NCBI RefSeq assembly: GCF_023241715.1
Contig: NZ_JALQCW010000039.1
Location: 1-64,000, forward strand
Direction of reading: 5' to 3'
Length of the DNA: 64,000 nucleotides
DNA from: Pseudomonas morbosilactucae
GTDB lineage: Bacteria > Pseudomonadota > Gammaproteobacteria > Pseudomonadales > Pseudomonadaceae
Shown here: positions 32,966 through 42,600 of the stretch, piece after piece
Layout: each line of letters begins with the position of its first letter
How positions within the stretch are numbered: position 1 is the first letter of the stretch
Made by a program: the position numbers and the translations under genes
Notes under the pieces: model-generated
What the model was told of the DNA's origin: nothing
What the model saw: only the letters and a program-made list of their open reading frames with translations
Database searches by the model: none

Positions 32966-33921
32966 GCCTGCTGGACGATCCCCTGGCCCAGGCCGCCCTC
33001 GGCCTGCTGTTGTGCGGCCTGGGCATAGCCCTGATCGGCCTGTACCAGCGCCAGCGCCCGGCGGGCCTGGCCCTGCGCCTGGGCGGCAAACCCGCCGCCG
33101 AAGCCCAGGCCAAGGGCGACGACAACATCCTCCGCGGCCAGGGCTTGCAACTCTCGCCGCGCCTGCAAGCGCTGCTGCTGCCCATCGCCCAACTGGGCAA
33201 TGGCCTGGCCGGCACCGCCAGCGACCGTGCGCAGTTGCAGCGCCTGCTGTCCATGGCCGGCTTTCGCAGCCGCGAAGCCCTCGGCCTGCTGATGAGCGGC
33301 AAGTACGCCCTGGGCCTGTCGTTGCTGCTGGGGGTGCTGTTCGGGGTCCTGGAGCCGGGTTCGCGCATGAGCCTCAACGGCATTGCCGGCGGCCTGATCG
33401 CATTGTTTGTCGGCACCACCCTGCCGGAGCTCTGGCTCAAGGTGCGTGCCGCCAAGCGCGGCGGCCGCCTGGACCGTAGCCTGCCGGACGCCCTCGACCT
33501 GATGGTGATCTGCGCCGAGGCCGGCCTGCCACTGGGCCGGGTGCTGCAAGTGGTGGCCAAGGAAATGAGCCTGTCCGCCGTGGAGATGGCCGACGAGCTG
33601 CGCTACACCCAGGCCGAATTGCAGATCCTCAGCGACCGCCCCAAGGCCCTGCTCAACCTGGCCGAACGCACCGGGGTGCGCAGCATTGAAACCATGGTCG
33701 CGACCCTGATCCAGGCCGAGCGCTACGGTACGCCCCTGTCCCAGGCCCTGCGCACCATCGCGGATGAAAGCCGCAAGACCCTGATCCTCAATCTCGAAGA
33801 AAAGGCCGGCAAGCTGCCGGCCCAACTCAGCGTGCCGCTGATGACCCTGATCCTGCCGCCGATCATCGCGATGATGGGCGCCCCGGCCATGGTGCGGATT
33901 GTCCGCCTGCTGGGCAGTTGA
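32962..33921 (+). CDS. tadC: TadC inner-membrane platform protein
   Basis: 319 residues. A T2SS-F/GspF domain (about 165-290, with LPDALDLMVICAEAGLPLGR and QAERYGTPLSQALRTIADE) sits between N-terminal and C-terminal membrane segments. It pairs with TadB in the Tad platform. The four-base overlap with tadB and order ATPase-TadB-TadC are typical. Confidence 0.93.
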   Translation: MSLLDDPLAQAALGLLLCGLGIALIGLYQRQRPAGLALRLGGKPAAEAQAKGDDNILRGQGLQLSPRLQALLLPIAQLGNGLAGTASDRAQLQRLLSMAGFRSREALGLLMSGKYALGLSLLLGVLFGVLEPGSRMSLNGIAGGLIALFVGTTLPELWLKVRAAKRGGRLDRSLPDALDLMVICAEAGLPLGRVLQVVAKEMSLSAVEMADELRYTQAELQILSDRPKALLNLAERTGVRSIETMVATLIQAERYGTPLSQALRTIADESRKTLILNLEEKAGKLPAQLSVPLMTLILPPIIAMMGAPAMVRIVRLLGS

Positions 33922-33955
33922 CCCCCTTTTTTTCCTTTTTCGGAGCCCGAATACC

Positions 33956-34819
33956 ATGCCTCGTTACCTGCCCTCCCTGCTCTTGCTTGGCCTGCTCACC
34001 CTCGGCGGTTGCAGCAGCCTGCCGGCCCTCGGCCCAGCGGACAACGGCGTTGCCGCCCTCACCGGCAAAGAAGCCAAGGAAGCCCTGCGCCTGGCCCGGG
34101 TCCTGCGGGACAACGGGCGCCTCAGCGGGGCCTATGAAATCTACGAGCGCATGGACCAGCGTCAGCAACTCAAGGGCGTGTACCTGATTGAGTTCGCCAG
34201 CGTCGCGGCCCAGGTCCGCTCGCCCCGGGAAACCTTCGCCCTGTACAACCGCGCCCGCGAAGAACTGGGCGGCAACCTGCAAGCCATGGCCGCCCCCCAG
34301 CGCCTGGCCCTGTGCAGCGGCCTGGCCCGATCACGCCTGGCCATGGGCGGCGCGGAACTGGCCGCGCGGGACTTCCAGTGCGCCCTGGACGTCGAGCCGA
34401 ACAACCCGCAGAACCTGAACGGCCTGGGGGTTGCCCTGAACATCCAGGGGCAGAACCAGGCCGCCCGCGAAGCCTTTGAAAAAGCCCTGGCCATCGACCC
34501 GGCCAATGCCGCCGCCACCAACAACCTGGCCTTGAGCTGGCTGGCCAGCGGCGACAGCGCCCGGGCCATCGGCCTGCTCAACCAGCCCCGGGAAGACCGC
34601 GAAGCCTCGCTGCAGTTGAACCTGGCCCTGGCCTACGTGCTCGACGGCCACGACGACACCGCGCGCCGGGTGCTCCTGCAAACCCTCGACCCGAGCTACG
34701 CCGAGCCGATCCTGCGGGACTTCCAGGCCACCCGTGAACGCATTGCCAACGGCGCGCCCCTGGCCAGTGAGCTGCTGGCCGCCAGCCAGCGCCCGCTGGC
34801 CCTGGCCGAGCACAACTGA
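33956..34819 (+). CDS. tadD: TadD TPR lipoprotein
   Basis: 287 residues from the ATG at 33956. The signal peptide carries a lipobox (TLGGCSS). Tetratricopeptide-like helices run from about residue 40 to 270, with a clear repeat at DVEPNNPQNLNGLGVALNIQ and AIDPANAAATNNLALSWLAS. TadD proteins are needed for pilus assembly, probably as pilotin-like scaffolds for the secretin. It starts 35 bases after tadC, in the same operon. Confidence 0.9.
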   Translation: MPRYLPSLLLLGLLTLGGCSSLPALGPADNGVAALTGKEAKEALRLARVLRDNGRLSGAYEIYERMDQRQQLKGVYLIEFASVAAQVRSPRETFALYNRAREELGGNLQAMAAPQRLALCSGLARSRLAMGGAELAARDFQCALDVEPNNPQNLNGLGVALNIQGQNQAAREAFEKALAIDPANAAATNNLALSWLASGDSARAIGLLNQPREDREASLQLNLALAYVLDGHDDTARRVLLQTLDPSYAEPILRDFQATRERIANGAPLASELLAASQRPLALAEHN

Positions 34820-34828
34820 GCCCCGCCC

Positions 34829-35374
34829 ATGCCCGCAACTTCAAGCCTTTCACCCCTGCGTCGCCTGTGTCGCGACCAGCAGGCCGTCACCGCCACCGAA
34901 ACCGCGTTCATCCTGCCGGTGCTGCTGTTCGCGGTGATGATCCTTTTCGAGCTGGCGCGCATCGCCATGATGATCGGTATCGGCAGCCTGGCCCTGGAAC
35001 ACGCGGTGCAGGATTTTCGCCGTGAAAAAAGCTTCTACCAGAAGAGTCCCGACCTCCTGCAGGCCGACATCGAGACCCGCATGCTGGAGTACAGCTACGG
35101 CTTTCTGACCGAGGACAACCTGGAGATCGATGTCCTGCCGTTCGACAACCTGCACCTGTTCGGCCAGGACCGTAAAGAGGCCACGCCCGCGGAGAAGGAG
35201 CAGCAAGCCCAGAGTTTCAAGTCGCCGCCGATCCTCAGCGTGACCGTGGACCTGACCCAGACCTTTATCACCCCGTTGCCAGCCCTGTTCGGCCTGGGCA
35301 ACGGCTTCCAGTACCAATACCGCCACCTGCTCGGCAACCTGCCCAGCGAAGACCCCAGCGAGGACGACGCCTGA
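34829..35374 (+). CDS. tadE: TadE-type pseudopilin
   Basis: 181 residues. The motif TATETAFILPVLLFAVMILF (about 21-40) is the TadE N-terminal segment, a single membrane helix following a short leader that TadV may cleave. The rest is a periplasmic domain rich in charged residues. It is a minor pilin that probably sits at the pilus tip or base. The stop overlaps the tadF start by one base (TGATG). Confidence 0.88.
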   Translation: MPATSSLSPLRRLCRDQQAVTATETAFILPVLLFAVMILFELARIAMMIGIGSLALEHAVQDFRREKSFYQKSPDLLQADIETRMLEYSYGFLTEDNLEIDVLPFDNLHLFGQDRKEATPAEKEQQAQSFKSPPILSVTVDLTQTFITPLPALFGLGNGFQYQYRHLLGNLPSEDPSEDDA

Positions 35375-35972
35375 TGCGCAACCTGCCCCGCCGCCAACGC
35401 GGCAACGCCCTGCTGGAAACGGCGCTGGTCATGCCCCTGCTGGTGGGCACCGCCCTGGTCAGCGCCGACCTGTACAACGTCAGTCAGGCCCGGGCTACAT
35501 GGAGCAGTCGGCCCACAACGTCGCCTCGGTGCTGGCCGCCCAGCCGACCCTGGACGCCGACGGCCTCGACGCCCTGGTGCGCCAGGCCGCTTCGCCCAAG
35601 GTCCTGGGGGACTACGAGATGGTCATCAGCAAGGTCTCCCTGGACCGCAGCATGACCTGGAAGCCCCTGCAACGGGGCAGCGTCACCGGCATCTGTCCCA
35701 GCTACAGCCAGGGCCGGCAGTACGTCGGCGGCCTGCCCGAGGAAGAGACCCAGGACGCCGACAAAGACGAAGACGGCGTCAGCCAGCGTTCGGTGATCGT
35801 CGTGCAACTGTGCCGCAACAGCAGCGCGCTGCTGCTGGGCAGCGCCTTGCTGATGGATAAAGAGATGGAGGCCCTGGCCTTCAGCCGCATGCTCTATGAC
35901 GAGCCCGAACTGGATAAACAGCTGTCCCGGGAAGCCGGCATTGAGGCCGAAGAAAAGGACGACGCCGGTTAA
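35374..35972 (+). pseudogene. tadF: TadF-type pseudopilin, broken by a -1 frameshift
   Basis: The first frame starts RRQRGNALLETALVMPLLVG, the TadE/TadF membrane helix, and reads to DLYNVSQARA. It then leaves its frame and ends at 35655. The second frame picks up at 35499 as MEQSAHNVASVLAAQPTLD and continues to 35972. Adding one base between 35495 and 35496 (GC[N]TAC, Ala-Tyr) joins both into a single protein of 199 residues, normal for TadF. The protein would otherwise lose its periplasmic domain. Whether the pilus is still functional depends on whether the base is really missing. Confidence 0.82.
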
Positions 35973-35980
35973 GGCCTTTA

Positions 35981-35994
35981 TTAAGGCTTCTTAA
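35981..35994 (+). promoter_or_regulatory. TTAAG-N4-CTTAA box before DUF454 gene
   Basis: TTAAG-GCTT-CTTAA, an exact copy of the dyad, nine bases after the tadF stop and 66 bases before the DUF454 start. No -35 element is seen at the 11-base distance found at the other promoters. Confidence 0.55.
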
Positions 35995-36059
35995 CTGGTG
36001 CGCGGGCGGCATCTGACTTTTACTGCGGACCCTCGCCGCCGTTGCCGCCAGAGCCTGTC

Positions 36060-36494
36060 ATGCCCGCCAAACCCGTGGTTGCCCCTGTCCCCGCCGAACC
36101 CCTGCCCGCCGCCCCCAGTCGCGGCCTGAAACGCCTGGCCTATGTCGTGCTGGCCTACGCCAGCCTGGGCTGCGGCATCCTCGGGCTGTTCGTCCCGGGG
36201 CTGCCCACCACCGAATTCATCCTGCTCAGCGCCTGGGCCGCCAGTCGCGGTTCACCGCGCCTGAATCGCTGGCTGCTGCAACACCGGGTGTTCGGCACAT
36301 TGCTGCGCAACTGGCGCGACGGCGGGGTCATCGAGCGCAAGAACAAACTCTACGCCAGCCTCAGCATGCTGCTGTGCCTCGGCCTGCTGCTGTGGCACGC
36401 ACCGCCTTTGTGGCTGTTGCTCCTGGCCGGCAGCGGCATGGCGGTGGGTGCGGGCTGGATCTGGTCGCGCCCGGAGCGCCGGGCCGGCTGCTGA
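36060..36494 (+). CDS. DUF454 (YbaN-like) inner-membrane protein
   Basis: 144 residues from the ATG at 36060. The segment ILGLFVPGLPTTEFILLSAW followed by ASRGSPRLNRWLLQH is the DUF454 signature. Three hydrophobic segments are visible (about 25-55, 100-116, 119-135). The family's function is unknown. Its place between two Tad-related units, with its own TTAAG-N4-CTTAA box, makes it a member of the island rather than a bystander. Confidence 0.85.
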   Translation: MPAKPVVAPVPAEPLPAAPSRGLKRLAYVVLAYASLGCGILGLFVPGLPTTEFILLSAWAASRGSPRLNRWLLQHRVFGTLLRNWRDGGVIERKNKLYASLSMLLCLGLLLWHAPPLWLLLLAGSGMAVGAGWIWSRPERRAGC

Positions 36495-36500
36495 GGCGTA

Positions 36501-36554
36501 TTAAGCATTCTTAATGAACCGGCGATTGCCTGATATTGGGAATTATTCTTATCT
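36501..36554 (+). promoter_or_regulatory. promoter of TadG-adhesin unit with box
   Basis: TTAAG-CATT-CTTAA (36501-36514), 11 bases, TTGCCT (36526-36531), 17 bases, TTATCT (36549-36554). The segment GAATTATTCTTATCTTTGCC is identical at 47,957-47,976. Confidence 0.7.
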
Positions 36555-36613
36555 TTGCCGCCACCTGCCGAGCAGCGGATGCCCCTCCCGCTCGGCCTGA
36601 TCCCCCGGCAACG

Positions 36614-36790
36614 ATGAGCCCCGTCATGACATTCCCGCTTTCCCGGTTACCCGTCCAACTGCTGCGCCAGCTGCACGCCTGCGCCGGCCAGCAACGGGTG
36701 CCGCTGCTGCTGTTGCTGGTCAACGCGGGCCTGGCCTACGAGGGCCTGTACATCCCCTACGACACGCTGCTGCCGAGCAAACAGCCATGA
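36614..36790 (+). CDS. small protein ahead of TadG (58 aa)
   Basis: Short frame starting MSPVMTFPLSRLPVQLLRQL (a second ATG at 36626 is possible), with a hydrophobic stretch RVPLLLLLVNAGLAYEGLYI (about 31-50). It is directly downstream of the shared promoter, and its stop overlaps the next start (ATGA), which supports real translation. It may be a small membrane protein or a leader that couples translation to the TadG-like gene. No homology recognised. Confidence 0.55.
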   Translation: MSPVMTFPLSRLPVQLLRQLHACAGQQRVPLLLLLVNAGLAYEGLYIPYDTLLPSKQP

Positions 36791-38376
36791 CGCGCCGCTA
36801 CCAGCGTCTGGTGGCCGGCCTGCGCCGCCAGGCCGCGCGCCTGGCGGTCGAAGAGCACGGCGGCGTGGCACCGTTCATGGTCCTGGCCATTGGCGGCGCC
36901 CTGCTCGCCACCGCCTACGCCATCGACCTGGCGCGCATGACCAACAATGCTGCGCAAATCAAGCGTGCCACCGACGCCGCCGCCATCGCCATCGGCAACC
37001 AATTGCTGATGGACAGCCGCAGCACCCCCGAGCAACTGAGCAAAATGGCCTGGGGTTATGTGCAGAACAACCTGGGCATGGACAGCGACCTGTTTGAACA
37101 GATCACCTACGACTCGATGAAAGTCACCCGCGGTGGTGGCGGTGACAGCCCGGTGACTCTGCGCGTGGACATCAACCTCCAGGCCCAAGCCGCGCTGATC
37201 GGCGGCGGTGCCGTGCAACAGCAGGTGCATTCGACCTCTGAAGTGCTGTCACGGCCCACCGAAGTGGCGCTGATCCTGCCCACCACCCTCTCCGAAACCG
37301 AACCCGACCTCGCCGCCCTGCGCCGCCTGGGCAAGTCCCTGGCGGACAACCTGCTGGGGGAAGACGGCGAGCAGGACGAGAGCAACAAAGTCTGGCTGTC
37401 ACTGATCCCCTACAGCCAGGCGGTGAATGTCTACGACGCCAAGGACCCGCAGCGGATCAACCGCTGGGCCGCCCCCGGGGCGTTGAACCCGGTGGAACTG
37501 CGCAGCCTGTTCCGTACCGGCTACGCCAGCCTGGCCGACCGGCGCATACCCGATCGCCGGGCCAACCTGCTGTGCATGTACCGCGGCCTGGGCCTGGGTC
37601 AGAACTACTACTGGGACCAACCGCCCGAAGGCCAATTCAAGGTCTACTACCGCCACGACCTGCCAGAGAACGGCAGCCCCGGTGCGCCGGCCATTTCCTG
37701 GCGCGGGCCCAATCCGGACTTCGGCCAGGCCGACGGCGTGGTGGACACCCGCTGGATGGTCGCCGACAAAGGTTGCCCGAATGCCGCCCTGCTGCCCCTG
37801 ACCCAGGACCGGGAGAAAATCGACCAGCGCCTGGATCAACTCTCCACCCGCTTCAACACCAACTACGCGATCGCCATGGGCTGGGCCGCCATGTCCCTGT
37901 CACCGAACATGCGCGGCCTCAATGGCTGGGGCGACAGCGAGCGGCCCCTGGATTTCAACCAGGACGGCAACGCCGACAACGTCAAGATCATTGTCATGCT
38001 GGCCAACACCACCGGTAACTGGTTCGACACCGACGCGTACAACAGCGAAGTCGGCCAGGCCATCGACGGCCAGAGCAACACCACCTCGGCCAACGATGTG
38101 GCCGGTCGGCGCTTCCAGCGGCTGTGCGACAGCTTTCGCGCGCGCAACCTGAAGTTCTATTTCATCGGCGTGCGCCCCGGCGACCCCAAGGATTTCGGCC
38201 GCCAGCTGTTCGACAAGGTCGCCAGCCCCGGCCTGCGCATCTGCACCAACGGTGAACAGAACATGGTCTTCGCCGACGCCGAGAACTTCGCCGACGGCGA
38301 ACGCGAGATCAACGGTTTGCTCCAGGACATCGCCGACAAGATCAAACACGAGCGCTACGCCCGCCTGATCGAGTGA
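36787..38376 (+). CDS. tadG: TadG-like pilus protein
   Basis: 529 residues. The N-terminal region has the TadG/TadE membrane segment (EHGGVAPFMVLAIGGALLAT, about 22-41) and the Flp-type pattern DLARMTNNAAQIKRATDAAA. A von Willebrand A-like domain follows: LILPTTLSETEPDLAALRRL, NYAIAMGWAAMSLSP, and NVKIIVMLANTTGNW near residue 400. The DxSxS metal site is not clearly intact. TadG is a minor, probably surface or periplasmic, component of Tad pili. It is separated from the main tad operon by the DUF454 gene and is co-transcribed with the adhesin. Confidence 0.85.
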   Translation: MTRRYQRLVAGLRRQAARLAVEEHGGVAPFMVLAIGGALLATAYAIDLARMTNNAAQIKRATDAAAIAIGNQLLMDSRSTPEQLSKMAWGYVQNNLGMDSDLFEQITYDSMKVTRGGGGDSPVTLRVDINLQAQAALIGGGAVQQQVHSTSEVLSRPTEVALILPTTLSETEPDLAALRRLGKSLADNLLGEDGEQDESNKVWLSLIPYSQAVNVYDAKDPQRINRWAAPGALNPVELRSLFRTGYASLADRRIPDRRANLLCMYRGLGLGQNYYWDQPPEGQFKVYYRHDLPENGSPGAPAISWRGPNPDFGQADGVVDTRWMVADKGCPNAALLPLTQDREKIDQRLDQLSTRFNTNYAIAMGWAAMSLSPNMRGLNGWGDSERPLDFNQDGNADNVKIIVMLANTTGNWFDTDAYNSEVGQAIDGQSNTTSANDVAGRRFQRLCDSFRARNLKFYFIGVRPGDPKDFGRQLFDKVASPGLRICTNGEQNMVFADAENFADGEREINGLLQDIADKIKHERYARLIE

Positions 38377-38429
38377 TTGCCCCGCTTCTTCCATTCGCCT
38401 GCCCGCCCCCTTCAACAAAGGATTCCGCC

Positions 38430-39614
38430 ATGACTGCGCCCACTCGCTCCAACCGCCCGCGCCTTTCGACCCTGGCCCTGGCCCTCGAACCACGGATGAT
38501 GTTCGATGCGGCGGCAGTCGCCACCGGCGCCGAAACCGCGGCCCAGGCCGAAGCCCAGCAAACCGGCAACCAGGCGCCGACCCTCAGCGCCGACGCCAGC
38601 CACGCCACCTATACGGTGGGCCAGTCGGACGCCACCGGGGTCGAGGTGTTCAAGAACACCAGCGCCTCGACCGTGGACAGCGGCCAGGCCTTCGACACCC
38701 TGGTGATCACCGTGGACAGCAGCAACAGCCAGGAAGCCCTGGTGATTGATGGCAAGACCATCCAGCTGACCAGCGAACTCAGTGGCGTCACCGAAAATAA
38801 CGCTTACTCCTATCAGGTCAGCACGTCGGGCGGCCAGACCACGGTGTCGCTCTTCCTCTCCTCGTCCGACGCCAACAGCGCCGCCGACCTCAAGACGCTG
38901 GTCGACGGCATCCGCTACAAGGCCCTGGACACCAGCATCGACAGCGGCGCGCGGACCATCACCCTGAGCAGCCTCAAGGACGACGGCGGCACCGCCGATG
39001 GCGGTACAGACACCACCGCGCTCAACCTCAGCTCCAGCATCAACCTGGTCAACGACACCAACCGCCCGCCGGTGCTGGTGGACGCCGGGGTGCCCGACCT
39101 GGCCCAGGCGCAAAACATCAAGGACCTGGGCACCAGCAAGGAAGTGGTGTACTCCGCCGACGGCAAGCACCTGTATGCCGCCGGCGCCAACGGCACCCTG
39201 GTGACCTTCGCCGTGGACGAACACGGCAACCTGACCACCGAACAGGTGCTGAAGAACGTCACCGACCTGGGCACCCTCAACGACCTGACCCTGAGCGCCG
39301 ACGGCAAGTCGCTGTACGCCTTGTCCGGCAGCAAGATCATCACCCTCAATGTCGCCGGCGACGGCCAGCTCAGCTACGCCGCCAGCACCTCCGCCGGTGG
39401 CAACCTGATCAGCCTGGCACTGTCCGAGGACGGCAAGCAGCTCTATGTCACCAACCAGTACGACGGCCTGGCGGTGTTCGAACGCAACACCGAGACCGGG
39501 GCCCTGGGCACCACCGCCGTGCAGCGCCTCAATGAAGGCGCTGGGGGGGCCGTTCGCGCACCGTGCTCACCGTGGGCGACTACGTGTACGTGGTCTCCAA
39601 CACCAGCGTGGTGA
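38430..39614 (+). CDS. giant adhesin, N-terminal fragment
   Basis: 395-residue frame that is the N-terminal part of the adhesin continued at 39563. Residues 20-30 (LEPRMMFDAAA) match the LEPR-type N-terminus of large exported proteins. There follows a 150-residue Ig-like domain (38,580-39,070), seen twice more in the body. The first propeller (from about 39,110) has strands like VVYSADGKHLYAAGANGTLV. The true reading ends near EGAGG at the G7 tract 39543-39549; the rest of this frame is out of phase. Adding one G joins it to the body for a total of about 3,153 residues. It is separated by 53 bases from tadG, with no promoter between. Confidence 0.8.
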   Translation: MTAPTRSNRPRLSTLALALEPRMMFDAAAVATGAETAAQAEAQQTGNQAPTLSADASHATYTVGQSDATGVEVFKNTSASTVDSGQAFDTLVITVDSSNSQEALVIDGKTIQLTSELSGVTENNAYSYQVSTSGGQTTVSLFLSSSDANSAADLKTLVDGIRYKALDTSIDSGARTITLSSLKDDGGTADGGTDTTALNLSSSINLVNDTNRPPVLVDAGVPDLAQAQNIKDLGTSKEVVYSADGKHLYAAGANGTLVTFAVDEHGNLTTEQVLKNVTDLGTLNDLTLSADGKSLYALSGSKIITLNVAGDGQLSYAASTSAGGNLISLALSEDGKQLYVTNQYDGLAVFERNTETGALGTTAVQRLNEGAGGAVRAPCSPWATTCTWSPTPAW

Positions 39615-42600
39615 CCCTGGAACGGGGCAGCGACGGCAAGCTCACCAAGCTCCTCGACGGCACCCTCAGCGTGGGCATCAGCAGCAGTACGCCGACCACC
39701 CTGACCGCCTCCGCCGACGGCCGTTTCGTCTACCTCAGTGACGCCAGCAACGGCGTGATCAAGGTGCTCGAATTGCGTGACAGCAGCGACGGCAAGGAAC
39801 TGGTGCTGGTGGACAGCACCCTGCTCGGCGGGGTCAGCAGCCTGGCCCTGTCCAGCGACGGCCAGCGCTTGTTCGCCACGTCCAGCAGCGGCGGCACCCT
39901 GAGCGTGTACCGGGTCGGCAGCGACGGCCGCCTGACCCTCACCGGCACCCTCAGCGACGTGCCCGGCGCCGTCACCGTCAGTACCTCCCCCGATGGCCAG
40001 TCGGTGGTGGTAGGCGGCACCGGCCTGAACCGCTTCAGCGACGTGCAGACCTACATCAGCGGCAGTGACAGCACAGTCGCCAGCGGCGTGACCCTGAGCG
40101 ACGTCAACCTCGACAAACTCAACGCCGGCCAGGGCAACTACCAGGGCGCCAGCGTCACCCTCGAACGTACCGGTGGTGCCTCCAGCGACGACAGCTTTGG
40201 TTTCAAGACCGGCAGCGGCCTGAGCCTGTCCGGCGACAAGGTGCTGAAGAACGGCGTGGAAATCGGCACCTTCAACCAGAGTGGCGGCACCCTCACGATC
40301 ACCTTCAGCACCCAGCTCACCAGCGCCGAGGCCAATGCCGTGCTGCACCAGGTGACCTACCACAACAGCACCTCGCCCGACGGCACCCTGATCAGCCTGA
40401 ACCTGGTGGCCAACGACGGCGAACTGAACAGCCAGGCCCTGGTCCTGACCTTGCTGCTGAGCAATAACAGTGCGCCGACCCTGACCACCACCGTGGTCAG
40501 CCACACCCCCTACGACACCGCCACGGTACAGACCCCACTGTTCAGCGACACCGCGGTGAACACCGGTGAAGTCGGGCAAACCATCCTGTCCCTGGACCTC
40601 AAGGTCAGCGGCCTGGTAAACCCGGCCAACGAATTCCTGATAGTCGACGGCACCCGCATCGACCTGTCCCAGTCCGGCAGCGGCACCACGGCCAGCGGTT
40701 ACAGCTACAGCTATGTGCGCGACGGCAGCACTGCCACCCTGCACATCAGCCGCGACAGCGGCATCAGCAGCACCGCCGTGCAGAACCTGGTCAACGGCAT
40801 CGCCTACGTCAATGACAGCGCCAGCGCGGTCAGCGGCAGCCGCACCTTCACCCTGGCCACCCTGCGCGACGACGGCGGCACCGCCAACGGCAGCAGCGAC
40901 AGCCGCGACCTGAACATCAGCACCACCCTGGCCATCGCCGTGAACAACGCGCCCCAGGCCCAGGTCGACGTCAGCGTGGACACCAACCTCTACTACTTCA
41001 ACGGCAGCCTCAGCGGCTACACCGACTACGTCAGCGGCGTGACCCTGTCCAGCGACGGCAAGACCCTGCTGGTGATCGGCAACAGCGGCAGCAACACCAG
41101 CGGCATCAGCTACCTGCGGGTCTACAGCCGCGACCCGCTGACCGGCGCCCTGAGCCTGACCCAGAGTTTTACCCAAGGCAGCGTGGACAACCCGGACACG
41201 GTGGCCATCGAAGTCAACGGCCTGAACACCATCAGCACCGTCACGGTTTCCGCGGACGGCAGCCTGGTCTACGTGGCCGGCTACAGCACCGCCAACTCGG
41301 TGACCAGCGCCAGCCTGCTGCTGTTCAAGCGTGACGCCAACGGCACCCTGACCTTCGATTCGGTGGCGGCCAGCGGCACCAGCGGCCTCAATGCACCGAT
41401 CAGCGAAATCGTGCTGTCCGCCGACGGTCAATCGCTGTACACCATCAACGGCGTCAACCCCCACGACGTCAGCACCGGCAAGAGCGAAGTGGCGATGTTC
41501 AGCCGCGACCCGAACAGCGGCGCCCTGACCTTTATCGGCTCCTATGTCGGCGGCAGCGCGGCCCTGGGGCTCAACGTGCCCACCGGCATCGTGGTGTCCG
41601 GCGATGGCCGGTCGGTGTACATCAGCAACGCCAGCAGCGCCATGATCACCGTGCTCTCCCGGGACCCGGCCAGCGGCGTCCTGACCTACGTCAGCGCGAT
41701 CACCCAGGCCAGCATCGCCGCCAGCGCCGACGCGGCCAACCAGCCCACCGACCTGCGCTACCTGCAGAACCTGCAAGACATCGTGATTTCGCCCGACAAC
41801 AACTTCGTCTACGTGTCCTCGGGCAGCTACGCCTTTGTCTCGATCTTCCAACGCCAGGCCGACGGCAGCCTCAGCTACGTCGGCTCGGTGGACACCTACA
41901 ACACTAAATACTCCAACTCCCTGGCCCTGCGGGAAATGGCCCTGTCTGCCGACGGTAAGACCCTGTACGTCAGCACCTACGGCGGCCAGTCGCTGTTGGT
42001 GTTCAGCCGCGACCTCAGCACCGGCAAGCTGACCTTCGTCGAGAACCTCAAGGGCAACAAGAACTACAACCACCTGACGGTCAGCAGCGACGGCCTCAAC
42101 CTGTACACCGGCACCTCCAGCTTCATCAGCGGCCTGGACATCTTCTCGGCCAAGGCCAACGGCGACTACAGCGAACAACAGCCGACGGTCTTCGCCGAAC
42201 ACCTGGACTTTTCCGACATCGACCTCGATGCCCTCGACAACTACCAGGGCGCGAGCATCACCGTGGTGCGCAACGGCGGCGCCAACAGCAACGACCTGTT
42301 CGGCTTCAGCACCGGCAATGGCCTGAGCCTGGAAGGCGGCCAGATCCTCCTCGACAACCAGCCGATCGCCGAGGTCAGCAACAGCGGCGGCACCCTCAAG
42401 GTGACCTTCAGCGCCGAGGTCACACAGGAGCAGGTCAACCAGGTCCTGCATCAGCTCACCTACGCCAACGGCGCCGACAGCCAGCCGGCCCGGGTCGACC
42501 TGCAAATCAGCTTCAGCGACGGCAGCAAAAGCGTCAGCAGCGGCCTGACCCTGCTGCTCAACCAAGCCCCGGAGGTTGGCAACCCGGGCTACAGCCTGCC

